From NCBI GenBank assembly GCA_963556145.1, contig OY744472.1, positions 2,294,001 to 2,358,000 on the forward strand: a DNA stretch of 64,000 nt, given 5' to 3'. The translations under genes were made by a program, and so were the position numbers. Positions 11,499 through 21,800 of this stretch are shown one piece after another. This DNA is from Hygrocybe punicea (taxonomy: Eukaryota > Basidiomycota > Agaricomycetes > Agaricales > Hygrophoraceae). Under the pieces are notes generated by a model. The model did not search any database. It was not told where the DNA came from and saw only the letters and a program-made list of their open reading frames with translations. Each line of letters opens with the position of its first letter. The stretch's first letter is position 1.

Positions 11499-13110
11499 TG
11501 TCACGACTAGCGGTCGTGTGATGAGTCGGCGGATCAAATGGTTGCACGATGTCGGCAGTAATAGAGGTAAGGGTTTTTCTGGGATAAGGTTCAGGTGATG
11601 TAGTTCGGATGAAGTTTGTTACGTCTAGTACAACTGCTAGGAGTAATACAAGAGGTCAAAGTTAGGGATCTACGTGCTTCTTGCTCGACGTCTTTTATAC
11701 CCTTCGTCCCCTCCCGCAGCCTCCATGAGTCGTATGAATACCGACTCACTTTTAGTCGTCCTGTGAGTAGACGCGTCAGCCCTGCTGCGATGTCCTTTAT
11801 TCGTCATCGCCGGAACTGCGGTGCCGGTGCGTCCCGCAGTTACGTGGCACTGGCTTGATGTGCCATGGGTGGGTCCGCAAGGGGACGCGTCATCTCGGCG
11901 GTCTGACTCATTGTTGTTGCTGCCGTGTGACGTGTCGTTGCTGTGTATCGTGGGGGGTCAGAATGCCTCGAATGTTGATAGGGGGATCTCAGGGCCGATC
12001 ACCCCGTGGATTCGTCGTACTCCTTGGATTATTGTCACGAGGAGGAATACGTATACGATGATAATGGCGATGACGGCGGCAGCGATTGATGGTGTCATGA
12101 TTCGGTCTTTGACAGGTGTGGGTGGTGATGGTGAGGGTGGGGTGTCTATTGTCTTTGTGTGAATGGTGGGAAGAATGGTGTCATCTGATGGAAAGTGGAG
12201 TTTGAACGTCCGGTCACGTGCGGGCCTTGCTGGCGGTTGCCGGTGGATCGTTCTTGGTGATAGGGTCCCCTTGACTGTGTATAAAGCTTGGTGGTTTCTG
12301 CGTGTTTGTCCTGCAGAAATGCGATGTGTCTCCACCCTTATCACCAAGTCACTTTCTTCAAGGCTTCTTCGCTCTTCTCCCCAACCTCAGTTATCAAGGT
12401 TAATTGTTATACGTTCCACCACCTTATACAACTCTCGGCTTCTGATCAGGATCTCTATTGGGCTTTGGGTCGGTGTTTCGCTTGCGGGAAGGCGAGGCAT
12501 CGCACGGAGTGTTGCCCGCTGGTTAAGGTACACAAGGTCCTTCTGTGCCAGTTACTGGCCGACCCGTACCGTGAGTGTCTTGGCTGGTGGAACATATGGG
12601 GTCTTCTGATTGGGTCTTTGTTCTAGAATTGGATGATGCGTGGAGGTCGGAGGAGTCGTCCCCCGAGATACCGCCGCTAGTCACAGTGAGCTGGGGCTCA
12701 TCGTCCGAGGACCTGAGGGGTCCTTCTCCAGAGCCGGTTGGAGACTTGACTTATTGTGAGTCTGGTTTCCCACTGCCATTCGGGGTAGCATCGAGGTTTA
12801 TGGTCGTCTGTCGTGCAGCGGTCGAGAGGTCCTTGGAAAGGGAGGTTGGGCGGTTCCTTGATGACATGCGCGTCCAGTTGCAAGAGTCAGGGTCGTCGGT
12901 CTCGGATGCGATTACTGTAGAATAGTGTAATCGCGTCATTTGTACTTGTATCTGGTCTGGTGCCCCTTCTAGGGGTTTGTGAATGTAATGTCTCCCCCGC
13001 TCTGCAGGGTGTGTGAATTGTAAGGGTTTGTCTGACAATCTGTCAAAGATCGTCATGAAAATAAGTGGTATCTGAGGAAAAATGCATGGGGGTGACGTAT
13101 TTTCATGACA
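11499..13110 (+). mobile_element. 1,612-bp TG...CA insertion with 5-bp TSD (LTR-type, unclassified)
   Basis: It starts TGTCACGA and ends TCATGACA and is flanked by ACTGG on both sides (11494-11498 and 13111-13115). TG...CA ends and a 5-bp TSD are LTR-retrotransposon features. I found no second long terminal repeat inside, so it may be a large solo LTR or a short-LTR element. A possible TATA (TTTTATACC) lies near 11692. Weak coding potential with one zinc knuckle is described separately. Strand is assigned from that ORF. Confidence 0.75.
12288..12925 (+). CDS. Zinc-knuckle (CCHC) ORF plus acidic ORF inside the 1.6-kb insertion
   Basis: Two overlapping frames. The first (to 12626) contains CFACGKARHRTEC, a C-x2-C-x4-H-x4-C zinc knuckle as in retroviral-type nucleocapsids. 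The second (12575-12925) is acidic, with DDAWRSEESSPEIPP and a helical tail AAVERSLEREVGRFL. A donor-like GTACAC after the knuckle at about 12529 could join them by splicing, but this is not certain. Either a gag remnant of the inserted element or a small gag-like cargo protein. No RT, integrase or transposase is present. Confidence 0.35.
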
Positions 13111-13868
13111 ACTGGGTTCTGAGGCTGCAATAGAAACCAGGATGGCGTTTGACCAACAACTTTTATCGTACTGCCAGACAGCGGAGTGGGGCAACCATGC
13201 TCTGAAACAGAGCTTTTCACGGTTATGCATCCTGCTCCCGGTCGAGTTCAATCATCGCCGAGCTGATTTATTGCAGATTTGTGTCCGAGGTCATTGCCTC
13301 CGAAAATGCCGAGTGGGCCTGAACCAGATACAAACCATGTACGAGCCAATTTGGATGGAGCCTGGTATTCTACCTTGTGATTTACACAACGCGTTGTTTT
13401 CAGAGCTTCGGGCAAATGATCGTGTTACTAACTACCATACTGTAGCAGTTTATGAGTAAGGACAGACTGTAGTTAGTATCAAAATTTGAGTAAAGACAGG
13501 TGTTAGTTGGGAAATGACAAGTAATGACAGTGAGACAAAAGACACAGAAATCAGTTACTCTTTCTTTGAAGAAAGGACATCATACACCACTACATCAACA
13601 TCGGCATCCTGAGAGACAAGTGGAGTATCTTTAGAAGGTTTAGTGAAAGCAGAAAGGGGGGAAGAAACAGTCGAAACAGTGTCTTCGGAGGCAGGGTGTT
13701 CCCTAATATCACGTCGCTGATGGAGTTGCCAAACACGAACCTTATCATGTCGAGGGGTGCCTTGCCAATTCTCTTTGTCGCTGTCACTGTTGGGCTCGGT
13801 ATCCATCAGCCACAGGACACATCCACCTCCATCAGGATATTTCTCCTCGTAGCGACGCTTTGGCTGGT

Positions 13869-14909
13869 TAGTGTTGCCGAAGTTCAGTTCGGTCCGGTTC
13901 CGACCCTTTTTGGTGGAACCGCGAACTGAACTTTGGGTCCGGTTTGGCGCATGGCCAAACCTGGACCCAGACGGCGTTGAACCGTCTCTTCGCGTTCGGT
14001 CTGGGTTCAGACGCGGTCTGAAACCCAGACCGAGGTGGGCTCACCCCGTCCGTTCTCCTCGCGAATGGCAGGCACGTATCAATAGATACGGTGCTGCACT
14101 TCGCGAGGTAGATGGGTGCGGGGGAGCCCTCCGGTGTCCCCAAGGGATGTGGAGAGACGGGGTCTTGTCCCGTGGTCCCTGCGTGGCATTGCCGGCACTG
14201 CTGCTGCCAACCGTTGTCCTCTTCGGGTGGTGGTATGGTCGCGGTGGTGTTGCTGCCATGGCTGCTGCTGCCGGCGTTGCTGCTGTTGCCGGCGTTGCTG
14301 CTGTTGCCGGCGTTGCTGCTGTTGCCGGCGTTGCTGCTGCTGTTGCAGGTGCTTCTGCTGCTGCCGGCGCTGCTGATGGCCGTTGCCGTCGTCGTTGATG
14401 CCGTTGCCATTGCCACCGCTGGTGGTGGTGGTGGTGGTGGTGGTGGTGGTGTTGCAGCCGTCCCGCATCCGCGTTGGCGCTGGGATCCATGTTGTGCCGG
14501 GTTGTGTGCGTCGTGGTCAAGTTGCCTGTGGCAGATAATATTAGTAAAGTTAAGAAATTTTATGAGACTTACCTGTGTTCATGAACGCGACAATGTGTCG
14601 CGTTCATTGGCCTTGCGTTGTTGTGGTGTTGGTGAAGAAAACCTACGTGTAATGGTCACATGATACTGTTTACCACGAAAAAGTAAGTAAAAGAAATACG
14701 AAAAACAAATGAAATAAATACTTTAAAAATATCCGCGTTCACAGTTTGGACGCGGTTTGGAGCCGTTCAGGAAATCCGGCAGGCCTCGAAACCCGGAACT
14801 GAACCCGTGGTCCGGTTCAGCACTTGGCTGAACTTAGACTGAACCTAGGGTTCGGTTCGGGGTTTGAACCGGGTTCGGCCAGGTTCGGAACCGAACTATG
14901 GCAACACTA
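13869..14909. mobile_element. Non-autonomous hAT element (MITE-like, 1,041 bp) with 8-bp TSD
   Basis: Ends TAGTGTTGCC...GGCAACACTA. TSD TGGCTGGT at 13861-13868 and 14910-14917. It carries GC-rich subterminal CGGTTC-type repeats and an internal 18-bp microsatellite (GTTGCTGCTGTTGCCGGC type) but no transposase. Its left end matches the first ~30 bp of the hAT element at 61373, so that family could mobilise it. It interrupts the Myb-like gene in an exon. Confidence 0.9.
14227..14460. repeat. Trinucleotide-rich minisatellite (GCTGTTGCCG type) and (GGT)n
   Basis: An 18-bp unit is repeated about four times, followed by a run of GGT triplets at 14420-14450. Long frames through it on both strands (poly-Leu/Ala, poly-His, poly-Gln) are consequences of composition and I do not call them genes. 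Confidence 0.8.
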
Positions 14910-16187
14910 TGGCTGGTATTGAGTCTTATGAGGAATCGGGGGCATAAACTGTTTATGGGGATGGGTTGGGGGCTTAATTGGGGGCGTCGAGATAGCTGGT
15001 AAATTCATGGTAAGTCCCATCATCTCCATCCGCATCTCGGCTCGTTCACGCGCCAACTCGGATGAGTGGAAGCTGCTTTGCAACTTCATCATCGCGTTTC
15101 GTAGCGATTCGACGGTGGCTTGAGAGTCGCGTAACTGTTTGCCAGATCCATCTTTCGATCGCATCTTTTACTGGGAAGCCCTCGCCGTCCTCTCCGCCTT
15201 TCACTGGGGCAATTCTGACATAATGAGCATGGTCGAGGGCGTGCATTGCTCAGGAAGAGTCGCGGGCCAGTTGTACGGTTGGATTGAATGCTTTATTGAG
15301 CTTCTCCATCAACTCATGTCCACGAGACAAATGGGATCAAACCGGGTTGACCGAAGCCTCGGATGCACAACCAATATGGGCCTTGACCTTGACATCTGCC
15401 ATTCCCTCCTTGTCACTGCTAATCTCAATAGGTTCCCCATTGTCAGATGCCTTGGCATCATCGATGTTGTCATCAAACTCGGCATCCGAGAGAGCTCGAG
15501 TGCCTGCTCGTTTGTTAATCAGCATCTCGATCTCTTGGGCACACACAACATTCTCGCAAATCTCCCCACTCCCAGTTGGTTTCGTGACATGGACCAGTTG
15601 CTTGAACTTCGTTTCGAGAGAACTGAGGGTACGATCCGGGCGTCTGTGCAGCTGAGCCCATTCAGTGTATTGAACATGGACTTTGCTCCATCCTCGTTGA
15701 CCCATGGGCTTAACCTTCTCGATGAAGCTTAATAAAGCTTTGACATCGCAATCAGCATAGTTACCGGATCCAGTTGGACAACCTCGCTTTCATTGGGGTA
15801 TCAATCCATCAGCATCACTGTCCTCACTAACAACGTGGACCTGTTCCTTGCGCTTCTTCTGACTGCATCAAGACCTGGCCACTTTTGGATTGGCAGGACC
15901 ACTGATGGCCTGGGCGATAGAGGGTGGATGGACCAGATTGGCATCATCTGTGGTCGGCAAGGGTATAAGGGCAGGGTCGATCTATGGGCTCATAGGTAAG
16001 TGTTACAAGTATGTGTCCAGATTGGTAAGACTTACCGGCCATTGGTCACCAGCAGCAGCTTGAGAGGTACGCAGAGTGGCAGTTGGAAGTGAGGGTTGGG
16101 CAGGGGCCAAGAAGGTGAACTGCAGACGAGGATCAATCAGGTTGGAAGGGAAGGCTTGAGCGCTGTCGAAATGAAAAGGAGGGAGTT

Positions 16188-16481
16188 CTGACATTGAGTG
16201 ACAATGTCGAAGCTCGGCACAAGGGCATACCTTTTTATACCATTTGTCTGACAATTCCATCGGCTCAGGAGTTCAGGGATGCACCACAGCGATATGATTT
16301 GAGGTACGCTCTTGCTCAATGGAAGTCTAGTAGGCTGACATTGAGTGATGATCTCAAAGGTCACCGCAATAGACCATACCTTTTTATACAGTTTTTCCGA
16401 CGATTCCATCGGTACAAGAGTTCAGGGATCCACCTCAGCGATATGACTGGTGGTGCACTCTGGCCCAATTGAAGTCTAGTG
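16188..16481. repeat. Tandem duplication, about 147-bp unit, two copies
   Basis: Copy 1 starts at 16188 and copy 2 at 16335, both with CTGACATTGAGTGA near the start and GAAGTCTAGT near the end. The copies differ at many positions, so the duplication is not recent. It lies upstream (minus sense) of the Myb-like gene, in sequence resembling a duplicated exon that reads KWYKKV and KLYKKV. Confidence 0.75.
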
Positions 16482-16867
16482 GCCTGCGGCATCCAGTCAA
16501 CGAATGGAAGAAAGACAAAAAAGCTGGGTCATACCTGTTGTTGTCTGGCTGACTGGTGGCCGCTGTGATGAGAATGGATAAATGAGAGTATGAGACCAGT
16601 AGTGAGTTGTTTCAGTGAGACATATACAGGTAGAGTGATCTTGAAGGACGGGGAGGAGTCGGGGCGCCAGGTAGTGATGCCGAAGTTCGGTTCGGTTCGG
16701 TTTTTTCGGTTTTTTGCAAAACCTGAACCGAAACCGCCAGTTTGGTTCAGCAAAATGCCGAACCGAAACTGAAACCGCTTCGAACCGTTTTTTAGTGTTC
16801 GGTTCGCGTTCAAACCCGGTTCAAACGCCGAACCGATTTGATTTAAAGCTTCTCCTACCTGTCAGCT

Positions 16868-17707
16868 TCATTTTGATCCCCTGACCATCCAAAACGGTCA
16901 AGTATTGAGTGAGTTATGATTAAAATAACTTTTATTCACAATGGGAGGACATCCATAACATATCTTTTATTCAGATATAGTTTCCCCCATGTTGGGACGA
17001 GATTCCAACACTGCAAAGACCCCAGAAAAACATTTGAACTCCCCACCCTAAACGGGATACAGATATAATACAGAGATGTGATATCTATTGGAGGGGGTCG
17101 ACCCCCTGAATAGACTACAAAAACTATTTTCAAGGTCCGACCTCCTGAAGTGGGCTATGCCGATCACTGGCATGTCATCTATTGGTTCCATCAACGATCC
17201 AAAACTGATATAAGCAAAGCGGTTCCAACCCCGACTGGCACCCTGTTTATTGCCCAGAATATTTTTATTGTTACGGATGTCCTCCCAATATATAGATTGT
17301 GATTTTAAAAAATGAAAATAGCATTATAAGTAAAATAGGTAAGATTACCAAATTATTTGAGTACATTACCCTCATCAAAAGGTAATGGGTTCTCTGTTAA
17401 CATTAATTAATATAATCAATATCCACTCACCTATTGGACCAACTTGGAATTTCTGCATAATTGGTTACAAATTGAAGTCAGTTTAATGAGTGACCAGATA
17501 TTGGTTAAATTAACTAATCTTAGCAGAGGACCAATTATCATTTAGTGTGGGCAATGTACTCAAATAATTTGGTAATTTTATCTATTTTATTTATAATGTT
17601 ATTGCCATTTTTAAAATCCAATATATATATATATTGTGAGTAAAAGTTGTTTTAATCATAACTCACTCAATACTTGACCGTTTTGGATGATCAGGGGATC
17701 AAAATGA
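16868..17707. mobile_element. Foldback MITE nested inside the 16672-17902 element
   Basis: Long inverted arms: TCATTTTGATCCCCTGA at the left and its complement at 17691-17707, pairing for about 70 bp through GTATTGAGTGAGTTATGA. A second pair of arms (around 17298-17375 and 17548-17625) extends the palindrome. No clear TSD was found. No coding capacity. Confidence 0.8.
16943..17286. mobile_element. 344-bp MITE nested in the left arm of the foldback element
   Basis: Terminal inverted repeats GGGAGGACATCC...GGATGTCCTCCC. Flanking AAT on both sides suggests a 3-bp TSD. Removing the element and one AAT makes the left arm of the surrounding palindrome match the right arm (CACAATATATA...), which is good evidence of insertion. 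Confidence 0.75.
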
Positions 17708-17910
17708 CGGGAAGAACCGTATCTATCGGTTCGCGGTTCAAACCGGGTTCAAACGCGGTTCAGAACCGCTCAAAACCACAGAACTGCAAACCGAACCATC
17801 GGTTTCGGTTCAGCATTTGGCTGAACTGAACCGGGTTTTTCGGTTCGGTTTGCGGTTCAAACCGGGTTCGGACTGGTTCTGAACCGAACTTCGGCATCAC
17901 TAGCGCCAGG

Positions 17911-18282
17911 TTGGCGTGACCTGATCATGGATCATGCCGAATCCTATATATGGTAATGGAGAATATTTTTAAATCTGTAAGGGGGGTCCCAACCCCCCTC
18001 ACAGAATAAGGTTTATACAGAGGTCAGTTGAGGAATTTGGTGGGAAAAGGACCCTGACCGATCACAGCTTTTCGGCTGGTTGCTTTACTTGGACGTGGGA
18101 GAGTGATAATTTTTATTCCAGATTACATTTTATCTTACAGATGTCGCTCCATTCTCAGAATTTTTCCAGAATATTCTCAAATGTATCTAAAGAGAAATTA
18201 AATAATCTAGTGAGAAAGTGGACAAAAAGAAGTTATATTTTTGTGATACACTATGCAAATTTCCTAGTGTCTTCCTTTTCTA
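17911..18282. other. Non-coding spacer between MITE nest and Helitron
   Basis: AT-rich with stops in all frames. It holds a short palindrome GGGGGGTCCCAACCCCCC near 17980. Nothing else recognised. Confidence 0.5.
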
Positions 18283-18587
18283 TCTACTATATTATATGTC
18301 AATAAGAACTCAGTCTCTCACCTCTGATTGGCTGGTTCTTCGTGTTCTGATTGGTCGTTAATGGCATACTAACTCTTACCAAGGCCTGTAATGTGTCCTG
18401 ATTAATAACACGTGTTCACGTCATCCTGTGATCGTGTGATCACTTACTCATCGTACACGTGTTTTCCTCAAGGCCCTCCCTCTTGACTCTTATCGAGGAC
18501 ATTTCGACAATGTAGTCAAACTGTCCACACATTCCCTCCTTTTTCCTCTCTGGGATATTCTGGAATTATCCTGATGATTTGCTTTCT

Positions 18588-18596
18588 CTATATAAG
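18588..18596 (+). promoter_or_regulatory. TATA-box candidate of the Helitron Rep/helicase gene
   Basis: CTATATAAG about 240 bp upstream of the first recognised coding exon, followed by a pyrimidine-rich stretch (TTTTCCCTCTTTTTT) typical of fungal core promoters. Confidence 0.45.
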
Positions 18597-18837
18597 TAGC
18601 GCCTCGACAGCGCCTCTCACATTTTCCCTCTTTTTTGCTTGCTGTCATTGCCCTGGTCTTTTATTCTATTATGTCTATGTGCATATCATCTGAAATGTGT
18701 GCCTGATTTTGTCTGATCAGTGTTTCAGTGAACGTTCGGCTGTCGATCATCTCTCACACAAGCGTGTACGGACTCTTTCTCGGAAGGCAAGGGAGGCTGA
18801 AGCGGATCATTCTGAGCAAAATCAATGACTCCCGACC

Positions 18838-21800
18838 TTGGCACCCACGCCCACTCCCACTCCTGTGCCTGCATCTGCACCTGCACCGGCTTCCATCACC
18901 AGGGATCCCCAGCCACGTGTGCGACGCCTATCGCTGTCGCAAAATGTGGACTCAGTCATGGTTGCTTTGGCAGAAACCCAACCGAACGATAATAGAGATT
19001 CTGTATTGGTCCCACCTACAGTGAGGTGGGTGTACAACGAACGATGCCGGACAGCTTATCAAGTAAGTACATACTTTGCCTTGCCGCTGAGACATACATC
19101 TAATATATTGTATAGAGCAATAGAACTTCTTTACCCGTGGCACGTCGACCAGATTCAGGTGTACCGGCACGTCACGATATCCATTCTATGAATGTCGTGT
19201 GCCCTTTCTGTGGTGCGTTTCATTGGATGGACGAAAGGGTCGCAACTTCACTGCGATCACGTCCTATTTTCAGCACATGCTGTCAAAGGGGAGAAGTTGA
19301 TCTTCCCCTCCTGCCCGAGCCACCGTCTTTTCTCCAAAGTGTCCTGGAGGGTACCAATGCTCAGTCGAAAGATTTTCGATCCAATATCTGCCAGTACAAC
19401 ATGTCACTCGCCTTTACATCCCTTGGTGTTACCCAGGATCAGCTGGTTAACCGTCATGGAGGTTGGGTGTTTTGGATCTCAGGCGAGCTGTGCCACTTAA
19501 TTGGATCCCTGCAGCCCGATGATGGCGAAGATCCATCCTACACTCAATTATATATGACTCACAACTGGCTCTTCACCAGCGCATGAACCGAAATGACAAC
19601 CTTTGCAAAGACACGATGCGTGCTCTCCAAACAATGCTTCTTTCCATCAATCACTATGCTCACGATTTCCGCCATGCATATGAAATTTTGCGAGATTACC
19701 CGGATGCGCCTGATGCCATTGTTAAGTTTTGCATTATGCCTGGCCAATCATCAGGTGTATATGCCACTCCTACTTCGGATGAAGTTGCTGTTGTATTGCC
19801 TGGCGATGGAACCACACCTGATTGTCGTGATATTATTCTTCAACCGCGTTCTTCTGTGTTGGGACAACTTTCCAGGATCAATGATGGCCACCCTGCATAT
19901 GCCCCACTTCATTACGTATTACTTTTCCCCTTCGGTACTCACGGTTGGCATCGAGAACTACGACATTGTGTTCCTCCCGGCACGGAGCAGTTGTTGGAAT
20001 GGAACTCTCCCCAAGTTTCTCAGACTGAATATTCAGCTTTTCGCTTGCATCTCCGTCAAGACAAGTATCCTACTCTTCATCGTGGCGGTCGACTATTCCA
20101 ACAATATATCGTCAACATGTGGGCATCGGCTGATCAAATGCGATTGTCATACCTCTGTTTTAATCAAGGGAAACTCCGAGCCACTCTCTACAGTGGCTTG
20201 GAAGATTGGCTTCGAACAGATGAAGTTGGAGATCCCAATGAGTTGGGCACGAGGACGGTACTTCCATCGTCTTACCAGGGCAGACCTCGCAGCATGCAGA
20301 AATGGTATCAAGATGCCATGGCAATGGCATGTTATTTCAAGAATGTAGATCTATTTATCACAATGACCACAAATCCGGATTGGCCTGAAATCCAGCACGA
20401 ATTGTTACCTGGACAGACATCGTATGACCGTCCCGATCTGGTGGCCCGCATCTTCAAACTCAAGTTAAACAAGCTCCTGAAAGACATATACAAGCGCCAG
20501 ATTTTTGGCAAAGTCTCTGCATACGTCTACATTGTAGAATTCCAAAAGCAGGGTCTACTGCATGTCCACATCCTGGTCGTTCTTGATAAGGATGTAAGAC
20601 TTCGTAGCCCATCTGACATCGACTCCTGTGTATCCACACAATGGCCCGACCCTGAAAGGCAGCCCACTCTGTTTGATACCATCAAATCTTGCATGGTGCA
20701 CGGACCATGTGGTAATATTAATCCAAACGCACCGTGCATGAAGAATGGTCGTTGTTCGAAAGGATACCCCAAGCCCTACCAAGAAGTCACATCCATGGCA
20801 CAGGATGGTTATCCACTCTACACTAGGCCCAACGACGGATGGGTTTTTCCTGTTAAAGTGCAGCACATGAACGTTGAAGTCGATAACAGATGGATTGTTC
20901 CCTATAACCCTTATCTGTCCTCGAAGTTCAACTGTCACATAAATGTTGAAAGTGTCGCTACCTTTAAAACACTCAAGTATTGTTTCAAGTACATCCACAA
21001 AGGACCGGATCGCGCGACCCTGCAGTATGAGCTAGACGAAATCAAGAGATATATTGATGGCCATTACATCGGAGCTCCTGAAGGCGTGTGGAGGATTTTT
21101 CACTTTGCCATTCATGAGCAAACACCTCCTGTTGTTCGACTTCAGGTATGATTTCACATTCGGCTTATGTGTACAAATTCTGATTGTGTGATTCGTATAG
21201 ATTCATTTACCAGGACAACACATGGTCGTTTTTGACCTGAACGAACCAGTGGAGACCATCGCAGCTCGCGCTCACTCAGAAGCAACTACCCTGATGGAAT
21301 TTTTCAAGATGAACTCAAAAGAAGGTGTTGAGGGGGACATCTCACGCACGCTAACTTACCAAGAGTTTCCCATGAAGTTTGTCTGGAACAAATCCAAGAA
21401 GATGTGGAGCCTCCATCAATGAAGATTTTCCCTTGGACGGATGTACTTTGTCCCTCCAACAGGTGGGGAACGTTTCTACTTATGTACCCTACTCACCGTT
21501 GTGCGCTGCAGCAAGCGCTGCGAGCCCCTAGGACCCCGAGGACCCTTAGATAGTCTTTCCCTTTCCTGTTAGTAGCTTAGTCATCCATCCAGAGTTTTCC
21601 CAGCTTCTCCCTCCCAGCCGTGGCTCCTCCTGAGCCTTTCCCCTTGAGGTCCGGAGAGTCATTCTCCAGCGCGGACCGACATCTTTTCAAGATCTCCAGA
21701 CATATGATGGAGTCGTTTACCCATTGTTTCAAGACACATGCAAGGCTTGGGGCCTCCTTGAAGATGATGGGGAATGGCAGCTTTGCCTTTTGGAGGCATC

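Larger units (their letters stand above)
10508..13459 (+). pseudogene. PIF/Harbinger-type DDE transposase (DDE_Tnp_4-like), split by a 1.6-kb insertion
   Basis: ATG 10508 starts MDTTTASN. Intron 11247-11303 (57 bp) splits a Gly codon. Catalytic-domain marks are GAFASIDGLNLPV (first Asp), NAPGSWHDSRVA (second Asp), FYLVSDTAFP and, after the insertion, TAEWGNHALKQSF (likely catalytic Glu). The frame is cut at 11498. Removing 11499-13110 and one ACTGG copy joins GDQVL to GSEAAIE in frame, running on to AFDQQLLSY and the stop near 13459. The host ORF was therefore intact when the insertion arrived. Known role: cut-and-paste transposition, normally with a Myb/SANT-like partner, which is found at 13.5-15.8 kb. 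Confidence 0.8.
10508..15790. mobile_element. Decayed PIF/Harbinger transposon (body)
   Basis: Transposase (+) and Myb-like gene (-) converge about 100 bp apart at 13459/13555, a two-gene arrangement expected for PIF/Harbinger. I could not define its terminal inverted repeats or the 3-bp TSD, so true ends lie somewhere within 10.05-10.5 kb and 15.8-16.6 kb. Confidence 0.55.
13555..15790 (-). pseudogene. Myb/SANT-like partner gene of the PIF/Harbinger element, decayed and split by a hAT MITE
   Basis: Minus-strand reading starts near 15770 with RGCPTGSGNYADCDVKALL, then FIEKVKPMGQRGWSKVHVQY and SLETKFKQLVHVTKPTG, a tryptophan-bearing Myb/trihelix-like DNA-binding region often found beside Harbinger transposases in basidiomycetes. 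Downstream come ESLRNAMMKLQ and ERAEMRMEMMG (coiled coil), KTQYQP, then the MITE (13869-14909), then KRRYEEKYPDGGGC and an acidic Ser-rich tail ending at 13555. Excision of the MITE with one TSD restores the frame across the junction. Other damage exists: a TGA just before KRGC and frame changes between 15050 and 15340. Likely role when alive: recognition of the transposon ends. Family assignment is from motif memory. Confidence 0.6.
16672..17902. mobile_element. hAT-type MITE (outer element of a three-level nest)
   Basis: Ends TAGTGATGCCGAAGTTC...GAACTTCGGCATCACTA; TSD GCGCCAGG at 16664-16671 and 17903-17910. CGGTT/AACCG-rich arms extend about 150 bp from each end. No coding capacity. It is related to, but distinct from, the TAGTGTTGCC family at 13869 and 61373. 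Confidence 0.9.

Noticed and set aside
14041..14663. His-, Gln-, Leu- and Ala-rich open frames on both strands
   Set aside because: All are translations of trinucleotide repeats inside a MITE.
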